From Poritiphilus sp965212595 (GTDB taxonomy: Bacteria > Bacteroidota > Bacteroidia > Flavobacteriales > Flavobacteriaceae): a stretch of 64,000 nucleotides of DNA. The stretch lies in contig CBDBVE010000014.1 of NCBI GenBank assembly GCA_965212595.1, positions 1 to 64,000 of the forward strand, in the 5' to 3' direction. Made by a program: the position numbers and the translations under genes. Shown in pieces: positions 1 to 9,524 of this stretch. Under the pieces are notes generated by a model, which worked only from the letters and a program-made list of their open reading frames with translations, had not been told where the DNA came from and did not search any database. Every line of letters begins with the position of its first letter. The stretch's first letter is position 1.

Positions 1-140
1 ACCCAAAGGTGGCCATTGATAGCAATTTTGGGGTTTCCTAACATCGGCACCTGGGAGTTCAGGCAGTAAGGAAACAACACGGTAGCGGCAGTCGCCGCCC
101 CTGCACCTTTTAAAAAGTCTCTTCGATTTGCTAGCTTCAT
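1..140 (-). CDS. Tat-exported protein, N-terminal part only
   Basis: Only the first 46 codons lie in the window; the gene runs off the left edge. It starts MKLANRRDFLKGAGAATAAT, a twin-arginine signal (RRDFLK followed by a small, Ala-rich hydrophobic stretch), so a folded protein exported by the Tat system is expected. The residues after the signal (NPKIAINGHLWV) recall exported sugar-phosphate isomerase/epimerase-like TIM-barrel proteins, but this is too short to assign. A perfect 16-bp palindrome lies 66 bp upstream of the start and probably regulates it, which would fit a sugar-catabolic role. Confidence 0.75.
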   Translation of the reverse strand, partial: MKLANRRDFLKGAGAATAATVLFPYCLNSQVPMLGNPKIAINGHLW

Positions 141-206
141 GACTGTACGTTTGAGGTATTGGGTTTTACGAACATATACCCATCAACCGTAAATGTAGTT
201 TATTTT

Positions 207-222
207 ACTTGTACGTACAAGT
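207..222. promoter_or_regulatory. Perfect palindromic operator, AraR/GntR-like
   Basis: ACTTGTACGTACAAGT is its own reverse complement over 16 bp. It differs from the known Bacillus AraR operator consensus (ATTTGTACGTACAAAT) only at the second base and its partner. AraR has a GntR-type DNA-binding domain. The site sits upstream of the leftward Tat-signal gene, so a GntR-family repressor controlling that gene is likely. No regulator gene is visible within the window. Confidence 0.7.
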
Positions 223-560
223 TTAGCAGGTGGAAGAACAAAACCAAAAAACCGTAGGCAATACGGCAATGACCATAGGTTTATTCCCTGAAGTCTCTGC
301 GAGTCATGTTCTTGAGTTCCGAAAAACGGACCTACCGGATTTAAAAAGAAATTTAAGGAAGCTAATCTTTGTTAGCGGTGTGGAATTAAAGATTTAAGCA
401 GTGTTTGAAACAACAAGTACATAGATGTCCAATAATTACTCCAAAATAAATAAAAATCGATAAATTTAAGGAGCTATGAATTGAAGCCTGAATGCACTGT
501 TACGAGTGACAGTTGTTAATTTGGTCATTCTCAGGCTTTGTATTACCTGTTTGGTTCCTA
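223..560. other. Intergenic region with weak small ORF and a hairpin
   Basis: No convincing gene. A 55-codon open frame runs from a GTG at 230 to a stop at 397 (internal ATG at 269) with no family resemblance; it may be a remnant or chance. At 484-538 an inverted repeat (AAGCCTGA and TCAGGCTT) encloses a smaller hairpin just upstream of the next gene, possibly a structured leader. Confidence 0.35.
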
Positions 561-3093
561 ATGAAAAAAAAATTTGCAACTCTTTTAATATTACTCACTC
601 CCATTTTGGTTTTCCTGGGGTTTCAGATCCCCGCTCAGGAGAATGCGGTATTTGAACTTCTTTTGAACAAGCTAAGTATCTATGCTTCTAGAGAAAGTCC
701 TGAAAAGATATACCTGCATACAGACAAAGCGTTTTATATCCCTGGCGAAACCATATGGATTAAGGCTTATGTGCTCAATGGTATATCACACCGGCTAAGC
801 GATAAGAGCAAGGTTATCTACGTAGAACTGATCGATGAAAGCAACAAGCTTATCGAGCATCGAAAACTCTTTATTGATGATACCTCAGGAGCGGCTGATA
901 TAGCTATCGACAGGAACTTAAAGCAAGGAAATTATCGGCTTCGGGCATTTACCAAATACATGTTCAATAAGGATAAACCTATGATCTTTCAAAAAGAATT
1001 GCCGATACGGATTCGCAATTTTACCGATCAAAAAAGATCAGAGAATGAAGAAAAATTGGCTATAAGCGACAGCACCATGACAGCAGTCGGGGATTCTGTT
1101 CTTAGTACACAGGAGCCGATAGTGCGTTTTTTTTCCGGAAGGAGGAAATCTCATAGGGGAGATACAGAATACTGTGGGCATCAAAATCACAGATCAGCTT
1201 GGAAAAGGACTACTCCTATCGGGCAAAGTAACTGATGAAAATGGCATATTCATTACCAATTTCAACAGCTTTGACTACGGCCTTGGTTCGTTTAGTTTTA
1301 TTCCGGAGGCTTCTAAAACTTACTATGCTACATTTTCTATCAACAGCTTTGAAAAGCAATTCACGATCCCCCAGGCGCTGTCAAGTGGATACGTTTTAAG
1401 CATTAAAAACAACGGAGATCACTTGATATTAGAAGTAATGACCAACAAGCCCAATGGTTTGCAAGGAACACTGTTACTAGGTCATCTGCGAGGAAAGTTA
1501 TTCTACAAACGAGTTGGAAAATCTGATGACAATGAAAAATATGCACTTAAATTACCTACGGCAAGCATCAATGAAGGGGTAGCGCAATTTACACTATTTA
1601 CCTCCGAAGGTGAGCCGGTATGCGAACGTTTGGTTTTTGTAGATCATCCGAATAACGATGCGCTGCTAAACGTAAACCTCAACAAGAATAATTTTGAGCA
1701 GCGAGACATGGTCTCTGTAGCACTGCAACTAAAAGATAAAACCGAAAACAAACTGAATGGTAATTTTTCCATGGGTGTGGTTAAAGTAGCCAATCCGGGA
1801 CAAAAAGCGCTAGCCCCTTCAAACATCAAGAGTTGGTTACTGTTAGATTCAGACCTTGGTGCCACCGTTGAAGATCCCAACTATTTTTTTGAAGATAATT
1901 CTATAGCCAAAAAAAAACTATTAGACCTCTTAATGCTCACTCATGGGTGGCGAAGGTTTGTATGGGCAGATTTTCTACAAACCAGGGTGAACAAGCGCCC
2001 GCTCTACCCACCTGAAAAAGGCCTTATGATCACCGGAAAAGCCACGGCTTTAGATAAGCAGGGTAGCTCAAAGAATGCCACGATTACATTGGGTCTCTTG
2101 GGTCAGGAGCCTTATTATGATACCAAAACCACAGCAGGCAACGGGCAGTTTAGCTTTGGACCTTTTGCCTTTAACGATAGTATAAATGTGGTTTTAGACG
2201 CTATAGATTCCAATAAAAAGGGCAAAGCAAGGGCTAAGGATATTTCCATACTTGTAGATGCTCAATTACCGGAGCTAGCATTGGAAGGGCGGGAGAAATC
2301 GAGCTGGTCGCGAACCAGTCTGAGAGAGAAAGAACAATATGCCGAAGAGGCTTATCCCCTGGAATTCAACTACGGCACTGATGTAGTACAATTAGATGAG
2401 GCCATAGTAACAGAAAAGAAAAAGACAACCGCCGAACAAATTACGGAAGAGCTTAATTCACTAACTCCTTACGGAAAATCGAGTAACAGAATCATACGCG
2501 ATTCTGTGCTTGGCCAGGAGACCTACAGCCTTATGGACATGCTCATTATGGCTCCGGGTGTTCAGGTAAAAGGCAACTATCCGGCACAAATATTAAAAAT
2601 ACGAGGTGGCCTTCATAGTATCGAACTTTCTACAGAGCCTCTTATTCTCATAGATAATGTTGCTGTACCCTTCCAGGTAATACAGCAAATGGACACTTTT
2701 GGGGTATTATTTATTGATGTTCTTTTAGGAGCGGAAGCAGCATATTACGGTGTACGCGGTGCCAACGGGGTTATTGCGATATATACCGATAGGGGTAAGC
2801 GGTTCGATTTCGCCCAGAAGCGCTATCCGGGGATTACCAACTTTGTGATGCCTGGGTTTTACAAAACAAGAGAATTTTACGCTCCAGACTACGCTATTAA
2901 AAAACCCGAACACAGCAAACCAGATTACCGCAATACATTGCATTGGGAACCCCTCATTAATATGAAAAACGGGACGCATAAGCCAATAACATTTTTTACA
3001 GATGACAGCTCTGGAAGCTATCTATTGACTATTGAAGGGGTAACTTCAGATGGGAGGCTGGTAAACGAAACTACTTTTTTTCAGGTAGATTAA
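561..3093 (+). pseudogene. MG2-like / TonB-plug-domain secreted protein, frameshifted
   Basis: A large Bacteroidota protein family of about 840 residues with a signal peptide (MKKKFATLLILLTP...PAQ), an early macroglobulin-like segment (YLHTDKAFYIPGETIWIKAY), a central MLTHGWRRF motif and a C-terminal TonB-receptor plug-like domain (LILIDN, YYGVRGANGVIAIYT) without a barrel. These proteins are thought to act at the outer membrane. The reading frame breaks at a run of eight T at 1127-1134. With seven T the sequence reads VRFFPEGGNLIGEIQNTVGI and joins both halves; as given, frame one stops at 1235 and frame two runs to 3093. The start at 561 rather than an upstream codon is chosen because the signal peptide begins there. 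A sequencing error, a real mutation or phase variation are all possible. Confidence 0.8.
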
Positions 3094-3230
3094 GAATTGT
3101 CTCTTTAAGGATATACCTGATAACAATCATCAGAGTTTCCTGTTGGCGGGCGGTAATGAGCTTCGGGAGCACTCCCATTATTTTGTGAGTTCATTACGTA
3201 AGGCGTTAAGCTTTCCAATGAAAAACTTCC

Positions 3231-4334
3231 TCATAAATTGAGCCATTGCCTAAATTGTGAGGCTCTATTCTTGCTAATGATAATACTGATATCAGAGTCG
3301 GGGACCACCAATATTTTCAATTGGTTATTACCATATTTTACAATCTTATCGATGCTAGATATCGCAATAATAAATTGTCTGTTGGCACGGAAAAAGTAAG
3401 AATTGTCTAATTGCGAAAAAAGTTCATCCAGACTTACATTCGTTGTGGAACGCTTACCATCAATGCACCTGACATAGGTGATGGTGTTCTCTGTATAGAT
3501 ATATGCAATTTCCTCAATAGCAATTGGGATTAGTTCATTTCTGACGTAGGTAAGAACTCTTTTTTTTGTGCCGCCATCTTCACTTTTCGCAACGGGTTTG
3601 CTTTCCGTAACTTTCTGCTGATAAGCCCCAACAGCCCTGTTTAGTTTGGACAGGTTTACAACTTCATCCTCAAGTTTCTCGTTCTTAAGTTCCAGTTTCT
3701 TTCCATACGAACTACCCAATAGGCGAACAATTATGACATAGGAAAGGATTACCACTAAGCCCATCACTAAAAATATGGTATAAAACCGTCTTTTCATCTC
3801 CTTTAGCTGCGAACTGATGTTCCCTATATTCACATGAGCGGCCACAATCCAATCTGAATTTTTTACTGGATATAAATGAATAACTTCCGATTCTATTACA
3901 CCTGGGTCTAACACAGTCGCTGACTGTGTCCTACTATGAAGCAGGTCATAGAAACCTTCTGAGCTCAGGTTATCTGTCACTGAAGAAACAAAAGATTCAT
4001 TTGTGCTTGCGGGTTGCCCTACAATTTTAATGTCTGGATGGCAAACTATTCTACCAGACCAGTCATACATGCTTAAAAAACCCATTTCAAAATCAGTGCC
4101 CTGAAGACTTCTTTGAATTTGAACTACTACAGAATCCTTCTCAATACCATTGGCTAGTTGTTGCCCCACCAAAATGCTAAAGGTTTTGGCCTCCTTTTTA
4201 CTGAATTCTAAATGCGTCTCCAGCAATTCATGTGTACTCACTTTTATAAGATAGTGCAATGCAATTGCGGCAATTGCTGCATAAATAAGTGTAATGGACA
4301 AAAAGGTAAGAAAGTATAGTTTGTCTTTTCTCAT
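3231..4334 (-). CDS. Membrane-anchored LytTR-family regulator with extracytoplasmic sensor
   Basis: A 367-residue one-component regulator. An N-terminal transmembrane helix (residues about 7-29) is followed by an extracytoplasmic segment of about 150 residues resembling a Cache-type sensor (GFLSMYDWSGRIVCHPD), a second helix (about 188-207), a short coiled-coil region and a C-terminal LytTR DNA-binding domain from about 260 (AYIYTENTITYVRC, FFRANRQFIIAISSID). Most LytTR proteins are cytoplasmic response regulators; here sensing and DNA binding are joined across the membrane. It is convergent with the plug-domain gene. Ligand and targets are unknown. Confidence 0.85.
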   Translation of the reverse strand: MRKDKLYFLTFLSITLIYAAIAAIALHYLIKVSTHELLETHLEFSKKEAKTFSILVGQQLANGIEKDSVVVQIQRSLQGTDFEMGFLSMYDWSGRIVCHPDIKIVGQPASTNESFVSSVTDNLSSEGFYDLLHSRTQSATVLDPGVIESEVIHLYPVKNSDWIVAAHVNIGNISSQLKEMKRRFYTIFLVMGLVVILSYVIIVRLLGSSYGKKLELKNEKLEDEVVNLSKLNRAVGAYQQKVTESKPVAKSEDGGTKKRVLTYVRNELIPIAIEEIAYIYTENTITYVRCIDGKRSTTNVSLDELFSQLDNSYFFRANRQFIIAISSIDKIVKYGNNQLKILVVPDSDISIIISKNRASQFRQWLNL

Positions 4335-4585
4335 CTTTCGATGTGATAAATTCTGCTCGAAGATACTAATTAGATCTTCATCCTTCTAGTCTAAACCAAC
4401 TCCTCTATTCAGAATTCACTTTACCGCCTTTTTTGGCTTTCCGCTCAACCCCAAATTTTCCCTCTAAAGGCTAATTCTTCCCTTTCACTAAGGTTTTATA
4501 GGTATTAGCGGCGTCAACGTGCTTCCTTTGAATCAGATTAACAAACCCTAAGATCCGCATTATAGTGAATTTTAAATACCACCAT

Positions 4586-4951
4586 ATGAAAAAGAAAACA
4601 GGCCTTCTACTAATCATCTTAGCCTTTGGTTTTTCCTCCTGTACCAATGACAGTGAAAGCGATCTAATTGAAATTACCGATCCGAATGAAACTGTCACCT
4701 ATGCAGGGGAGGTTGAGGCTATAATTAGGAGCAATTGCCTCGCCTGCCATTCCGATCCTCCCAGAAACGGAGCTCCATTTCCGCTGAGCAATTTTGAACA
4801 ATTGCGTCAACGGGCAGAAAGCGGTGCGGTATTAAGGGCAATACAAAAACAAACCGGTGAGGCCGGAGCCATGCCTCCATCGGGTAGGCTTCCACAAGCC
4901 ACCATTGATTTAATAGACCAATGGATCCAAGATGGCCTCCTAGAACAATAA
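4586..4951 (+). CDS. Lipoprotein c-type cytochrome
   Basis: A 121-residue protein with a lipoprotein signal (FGFSSC lipobox, Cys about residue 19) and one c-type haem site (NCLACH, about residues 51-56). The methionine of GAMPPSGRLP (about residues 96-105) is the likely distal haem ligand. The layout matches small membrane-tethered cytochromes of Bacteroidota that accept electrons in the periplasm. The ATG at 4586 is preferred to an upstream one at 4565 because it starts the signal peptide. It leads a co-directional run with a YceI protein, an OB-fold protein and a DUF5777 barrel, and is the only haem protein in that locus. Confidence 0.88.
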   Translation: MKKKTGLLLIILAFGFSSCTNDSESDLIEITDPNETVTYAGEVEAIIRSNCLACHSDPPRNGAPFPLSNFEQLRQRAESGAVLRAIQKQTGEAGAMPPSGRLPQATIDLIDQWIQDGLLEQ

Positions 4952-4968
4952 CAATTAAAACACGTACA

Positions 4969-5535
4969 ATGAAATCTTTTTTTAAAAAAACCTGTATCCT
5001 TTTACTCTTTTTGGGCTGTTGCGTCCAGGCAACTCTCAGTGCTCAAAGTAAGTTTATCGATAAAAACGGAATTATCGTTTTTGAAGCCTCAGAAGAACTT
5101 TTTGAAGAGGTAAAAGCAAAAAACGAATCGGTTACTGTCCTTTTCGACGAAGCGACTCAAAAAATTGCCTCCTTGGCATTAATGCGTGGCTTCCACTTTA
5201 AAAATTCATTGATGGAAGAGCATTTCAATGAAAACTATATCGAATCTGAAACCTTTCCTAAAGCTACTTTCAGAGGGGAACTTATCGGGCTCAATACCAG
5301 CAAGCTCAACGAAAACAGCACTGATATCCCGGTAAAGGGTGTGTTAGAACTGCACGGAAAGAAGAAAGAGATACAGACCATTCTCAAAGTTCAAAAAGTA
5401 GGAGATATCATTTCGATGACCGGTTCGTTTGAAGTGAGCCCGGGAGATTTTGATATCGAAATTCCCAAAATCGTCCGAAACAAAATAGCAAAAGTAGTAA
5501 TCGTAAAAATGGATTTTAAACTAGTCAAAAAATGA
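4969..5535 (+). CDS. YceI-like secreted protein (copy 1)
   Basis: A 188-residue protein with a signal peptide (KTCILLLFLGCCVQATLSAQ) and a YceI-like domain, a lipocalin-fold barrel that in known members binds polyisoprenoid or amphiphilic ligands. The family features KGVLELHGKKKEIQ and GSFEVSPGDFDIEIPKI are visible. It starts 18 bp after the cytochrome gene and its last codons overlap the ATG of the next gene by 4 bp, indicating translational coupling. A paralogue at 8979-9524 shares the MxEHFNExYIES motif. Confidence 0.88.
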   Translation: MKSFFKKTCILLLFLGCCVQATLSAQSKFIDKNGIIVFEASEELFEEVKAKNESVTVLFDEATQKIASLALMRGFHFKNSLMEEHFNENYIESETFPKATFRGELIGLNTSKLNENSTDIPVKGVLELHGKKKEIQTILKVQKVGDIISMTGSFEVSPGDFDIEIPKIVRNKIAKVVIVKMDFKLVKK

Positions 5536-5939
5536 AAGGTAAAATAAAGTATTTGATCACCGGGGGATTATTCCTAATGGCAATTACCGCCATTACCGTC
5601 TACAAATACCTCTACCAGGAGCACAGGGTTATCGCCGAAGAAAAGGTTGATTATAAAATAGCCGCCCTGGATCTCAATTCGGTCATGAATAGAGGTTTAG
5701 AGCCTATAAAGTATGCCGACAAGGTTATACAAACCTATGGAAAGATTACGGCTATAGAGCAGCAATCCATCATTATTGATGACCATGTACAGGTGAGTTT
5801 TCTTGACGCCCTAAGTTCAACATTGCAAGTAGACGACTCCGTGAACATAAAAGGGCGTTGTATTGGCTATGATGATCTTCTGGAGCTGGTGAAAATAGAT
5901 CAGGCCATAACTATTGATAGTAAAGAACAATCTGAATAA
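5532..5939 (+). CDS. Membrane-anchored OB-fold protein (copy 1)
   Basis: A 135-residue protein with one N-terminal transmembrane helix (residues about 7-25) and a C-terminal OB-fold of the tRNA_anti-like type (VIQTYGKITAIEQQSIIIDD, DSVNIKGRCIGYDDLLELVKID). In flavobacteria such proteins often accompany YceI proteins, but no biochemical role is known to me. The name refers to fold only; nucleic-acid binding is not implied for an extracytoplasmic domain. It overlaps the YceI gene by 4 bp and has a paralogue at 8546-8986. Confidence 0.75.
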   Translation: MKGKIKYLITGGLFLMAITAITVYKYLYQEHRVIAEEKVDYKIAALDLNSVMNRGLEPIKYADKVIQTYGKITAIEQQSIIIDDHVQVSFLDALSSTLQVDDSVNIKGRCIGYDDLLELVKIDQAITIDSKEQSE

Positions 5940-5950
5940 ACACAGCCATA

Positions 5951-6806
5951 ATGAAAACAATAAAAACCTTATTCCTATTCCTGATCGTACCACTTAGTCT
6001 GGTATCTCAGGAAGATCTTTTAGAGGAAATACAAGAAAGCACACCACTTGAGAGTTTTGAACAAGCTGCTTTTAAGGGGCTTAAAATCGTGAATTTTGAG
6101 TCCACGAAAATGGTTTCCAAAAAGGAGCTTTATTTTGTGGTTTCTCACCGCTTTGGGACTATTAAAACCGGAATAGAAGATTTCTTTGGTCTAGACCAGG
6201 CCGTTACTCGTTTGAATTTCATTTATGGGGTCTCAGACGGCATTAATATAGGGGTTTCCCGTAGTTCTTTCGAAAAGACCTATGAAACTTCTCTAAAACT
6301 GCGTTTACTGAGACAAAAGCAAGGAAAATTTCCATTTACTGTGGTGTTGTTCAATAGCCTTCTTATTAACACATCATTAGACGAAGAAAACACTTCCGGG
6401 ACTAGCATTTGAAAACAGACTTAGCTATGCCACACAAGCACTGATCTCGAGAAAAATAAGTAAAAATCTGTCTCTGCAAGTGGCTCCGACTTTCTATCAT
6501 GACAATCTAGTTTCCCTAGATACTCAGGACAACTCCCAGTATGCCATTGGTATTGGGGGTCGGTGTAAGCTTACCAAAAGGTGGTCACTCAACGTAGACT
6601 ATGGTCTTAACCTGAACAGAACCTCTGGTTCGCCATTTAAAAATCCGCTTTCTATTGGCTTTGACCTGGAGACCGGAGGGCATGTATTTCAGTTACACTT
6701 TACCAATGCCCAGCCTATGAACGTAAATACTTTCTTAGGACAGGCCACCGGAGACTGGGGTAGTGGAGATATTTTCTTTGGTTTCAATCTCTCCAGGGTA
6801 TTTTAA
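5951..6806 (+). pseudogene. DUF5777 beta-barrel protein (copy 1), frameshifted
   Basis: A secreted barrel-type protein of about 285 residues (signal MKTIKTLFLFLIVPLSLVS; alternating hydrophobic strands such as RLNFIYGVSDGINIGVSRS). The first frame stops at 6412. Removing one G from the GGG at 6398-6400 gives SGLAFENRLSYATQALISRK and joins the frame that runs to 6806, ending in a barrel-like GFNLSRVF. Family members are predicted outer-membrane proteins, in loci like this next to YceI and cytochrome genes. The paralogue at 9514-10411 is broken in the same manner at a different position. Confidence 0.8.
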
Positions 6807-6816
6807 AAAATATGAT

Positions 6817-7113
6817 ATGAAAACAGGATTTGCTCAAATTACCGTTCAGAACAATTTTTGTCTGAAATGTCAACACAAAATTAGAAAGCACTTAAGGGCG
6901 ATTAACGATATTTCTAATGTACATCTCTACCCTGAAGACGCTTTGGTTGTTTTCAATTTCGTCAGGGCCAATGAGATTGCACGAGCTCTTAATGTACTCA
7001 CAGAGCTCGGATATCCTCCCAAAAGTGATCGGCTTTCAGTAGAATGCCCCCCAACAGGCTGTAGTTGTAATTACAATTATACCCATGATTTAGTGAGCCG
7101 GAAGGTGTCTTAG
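6817..7113 (+). CDS. Heavy-metal-associated (HMA)-like domain protein
   Basis: A 98-residue protein with a ferredoxin-like HMA fold: the metal-binding CLKC is near residue 14, followed by HKIRKHLRAINDISNVHLYPEDALVVF and the closing LTELGYPP. A Cys-rich tail (CPPTGCSC) may add metal ligands. Proteins of this type carry Cu(I) or similar soft metals. The start at 6817 gives a protein without a signal peptide, so it is probably cytoplasmic. Its place between a DUF5777 barrel and a cupredoxin-containing lipoprotein hints that the locus handles copper. Confidence 0.72.
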   Translation: MKTGFAQITVQNNFCLKCQHKIRKHLRAINDISNVHLYPEDALVVFNFVRANEIARALNVLTELGYPPKSDRLSVECPPTGCSCNYNYTHDLVSRKVS

Positions 7114-7239
7114 AAGAAGTAATTAAAGCCGTTTGAAATCACCCCACCGGCTTCAATGATTGCCTTGGATAATTAAGGATGTTGGCAAATTGCCACTTTA
7201 AAATGACTAAATGTTATGATTAATTAATGATTAAAAAAA

Positions 7240-8443
7240 ATGAAAATGAAAAAGTTCTATGTATTATCAATGTTAGTTTTTACCCTATTCAGTTGTACTA
7301 GTGACGACACAGACCCCGTCGATGAAGATGCCGTCGATGACGGTCCACCACCTACAGAAGCAAATGCCGTACAGCTGCAATCCGATCCAACTTTTTGGTG
7401 ATATTCTTACCGATAAGGAAGGATTTACTTTGTATTTTTTCTCTTTAGATGCAAAAGGCGAATCTAATTGTACCAGTGGCTGCCTTGATGCCTGGCCGAT
7501 TTTCTTCAGTGAAGACCTTAGTCTTGATAGCGGTCTTAACGCTTCAGATTTTGGTAGCATAACAAGAAGTGATGGAGAAATGCAAACCACTTACAAAGGA
7601 TGGCCTTTGTACTTTTTTGGCAATGACACAGCCGCCGGAGATGTAAATGGAGACGGTTCTGGGGGTGTTTGGTATGTTGCCAAACCAGATTATACTGTGA
7701 TGCTGGCGCAGGGCCAGCTTTTAGGCAGGGATGTGGATGGAAACGAGACCCAGCTCACGAGTGCGTATGAGCCCGGAGAAGAGTCCACTTTTTATATCAC
7801 CGATACAGATGGTAACACACTGTACAGCTTCATAAATGACGCCAATGCGGTAAACAACTTTACTGCCGAAGATTTTTCAAATGATGGTGTTTGGCCCATT
7901 TTCGAGGAAGCTCTGGAGCGCTTGCCCAGTATCCTGGAAGCTGCAGACTTCGGATCTATAAATGTTTTTGGAAGGCAGCAATTAACCTATAAGGGGTGGC
8001 CATTATACTTCTTTGGAGGAGACGATAAGCGCGGAGACACTTTTGGTGTAGGCTTCCCAACGGCAGGAGTTTGGCCTATTGTCAATCAAGACACGGAGAT
8101 CGCACCTTCTGCCGAGGTCAACAAGATTGTTTTCAATGTAACTAATGAAGGGGCAGCTGCTTACCTGTTTTCGGGTGATGGTTTAGACAACGAGGCCAAT
8201 CCAGACCTTACGCTAAAAAGAGGTGAAACCTACGAATTTATTATAGACGCTCCAGGTCATCCTTTTTTTATAAAAACAATCCAAAGTCTTGGAACCGCTA
8301 ATGCCTACGAAGATGGGGTTGGTAATAACGGAGCTTCAGACGGGACGATAACTTTTACAGTACCGGATGATGCCCCCGATACCTTGTTTTATAATTGCGA
8401 GTTCCATGGTACAATGACCGGAACTTTTACGATAGCAGATTGA
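7240..8443 (+). pseudogene. Yx4D-repeat lipoprotein fused to a cupredoxin-like domain, frameshifted
   Basis: A lipoprotein (MKMKKFYVLSMLVFTLFSC) of about 400 residues. It has two pairs of the secreted Yx(FWY)xxD repeat (YFFSLD, YFFGND, YSFIND, YFFGGD with TYKGWPLYFF cores) and a C-terminal cupredoxin-like domain whose GHPFF and YNCEFHGTM supply the usual His, Cys, His, Met copper ligands. The frame from 7240 stops at 7399-7401; removing one T from the run at 7392-7396 gives SDPTFGDILTDKEG and restores the gene. The predicted role is periplasmic or surface electron transfer. A hairpin terminator follows. Confidence 0.8.
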
Positions 8444-8472
8444 AAAAGAAAATTGCAGATTTTGTAGTTTTG

Positions 8473-8504
8473 ATCCTGGGGTCTTTGCTAGACCCCAGGA
8501 TTTT
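8473..8504 (+). terminator. Rho-independent terminator
   Basis: An 11-bp perfect stem (ATCCTGGGGTC with GACCCCAGGAT, loop TTTGCTA) followed by TTTT, 30 bp after the Yx4D lipoprotein stop. It separates the first half of the redox locus from the second OB/YceI/DUF5777 trio. Confidence 0.85.
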
Positions 8505-8545
8505 CAATCTAGAAAGCCGATATCAAACTTTTTAGTTCGTATACT

Positions 8546-8986
8546 GTGGAACGGAAATCTAAAAGATTAGGTAAATTTGTAGGACTATTCGTCCTAGTGG
8601 TTTTGAGTTTCATGGTAGTTTGGTATTTGTATGAGCCGGTAGAGCCCAATATTCAAGAAGCAACTCCTAAATTCCGACTTAAAGCTGAAAACCTCATTTC
8701 GCGAATACAGGATGGCAATATTGAGGTTCCTGAGGTCGAAAACGTTGTAGAGATAGAAGGTGTTATTAAAGAGATAAATCGCTTAAATGGTCGCCTTACC
8801 GTGTTGTTAGCAGGTGGCAATAACGAATCGGCAGGTATTATTTGCGATATGCAATCCAACCAAACCAATAGCATTTCAAAATTTCAGCCCAAAGACACCA
8901 TATTATTAAAAGGGGTCTATAAAGGATTTCTAAAAGATGCCGTATTTTTAAATTGTGTTGTTTCCCAAGGAAAGATCAATGAATAA
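8546..8986 (+). CDS. Membrane-anchored OB-fold protein (copy 2)
   Basis: A 146-residue paralogue in design of the 5532-5939 protein: a basic N-terminus, one transmembrane helix (residues about 10-28) and an OB-like C-terminal domain (VEIEGVIKEINRLNGRLTVLL, DTILLKGVYKGFLKDAVFLNCVV). The start is a GTG; no in-frame ATG precedes the membrane helix. Its stop overlaps the ATG of the following YceI gene by 8 bp. The function is unknown to me. Confidence 0.72.
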   Translation: MERKSKRLGKFVGLFVLVVLSFMVVWYLYEPVEPNIQEATPKFRLKAENLISRIQDGNIEVPEVENVVEIEGVIKEINRLNGRLTVLLAGGNNESAGIICDMQSNQTNSISKFQPKDTILLKGVYKGFLKDAVFLNCVVSQGKINE

Positions 8987-9524
8987 ACCACTACTTTTTT
9001 TCTTAGCCCTATTTTGCTGTGTATTGCATGCACAGGAAGGTAAAATAATCGCCAGGCAAGGAAAAATAGCATTTTTTTCCTACACTTCTGTTGAAAATAT
9101 TAAAGCAGAGAACAACCAGGCTTTAAGTATTATCGACCTGTCTTCCAAAGAGATTGCAGTAAGTATGTTGATGAATGCTTTTGTCTTTGAGAAGGCTTTA
9201 ATGCGGGAGCATTTCAATGAAAGCTATATTGAATCTGATCTATACCCAAAAGCCTCTTTTGAAGGAACCATTATTGATTTTGACCCCAGCCTTGAGGGGG
9301 TACAAACGAGGATTGTAAAGGGTACTTTTTCTATGCATGGTGTAAGCAAAGAATTGGAAATTAAAACGAAAATTGAAAAAGTAGATGGGAATTTTGTCTT
9401 CACTGGTTCTTTTGAGGCCTTGGTAAAGGATTACAATATCAAAATCCCGCCACTCCTGGCAGGAAACATTGCAAAAACCATAACTGTAGACTTTAGATTT
9501 GAATACAAACCCTATGAAAGCTAA
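8979..9524 (+). CDS. YceI-like secreted protein (copy 2)
   Basis: A 181-residue protein with a signal peptide (KPLLFFLALFCCVLHAQ) and a YceI-like lipocalin-fold domain (KGTFSMHGVSKELEIKTKIEK, GSFEALVKDYNIKIPPL). It is clearly paralogous to the copy at 4969-5535, sharing LMxxFxFxxxLMxEHFNExYIES and the KASFEG strand. The ATG at 8979 is chosen over 8955 because the signal peptide starts there. It overlaps both neighbours (OB-fold gene by 8 bp, DUF5777 gene by 11 bp), so the three are likely co-translated. Confidence 0.86.
   Translation: MNKPLLFFLALFCCVLHAQEGKIIARQGKIAFFSYTSVENIKAENNQALSIIDLSSKEIAVSMLMNAFVFEKALMREHFNESYIESDLYPKASFEGTIIDFDPSLEGVQTRIVKGTFSMHGVSKELEIKTKIEKVDGNFVFTGSFEALVKDYNIKIPPLLAGNIAKTITVDFRFEYKPYES

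Noticed and set aside
484..538. Transcription terminator
   Set aside because: The inverted repeat is interrupted and not followed by a T run; better described as a possible leader structure.
3094..3227. Continuation of the plug-domain protein in another frame
   Set aside because: A frame of about 50 codons is open after the stop, but the gene already ends in the normal family position (TFFQVD) and the extension has no recognisable sequence.
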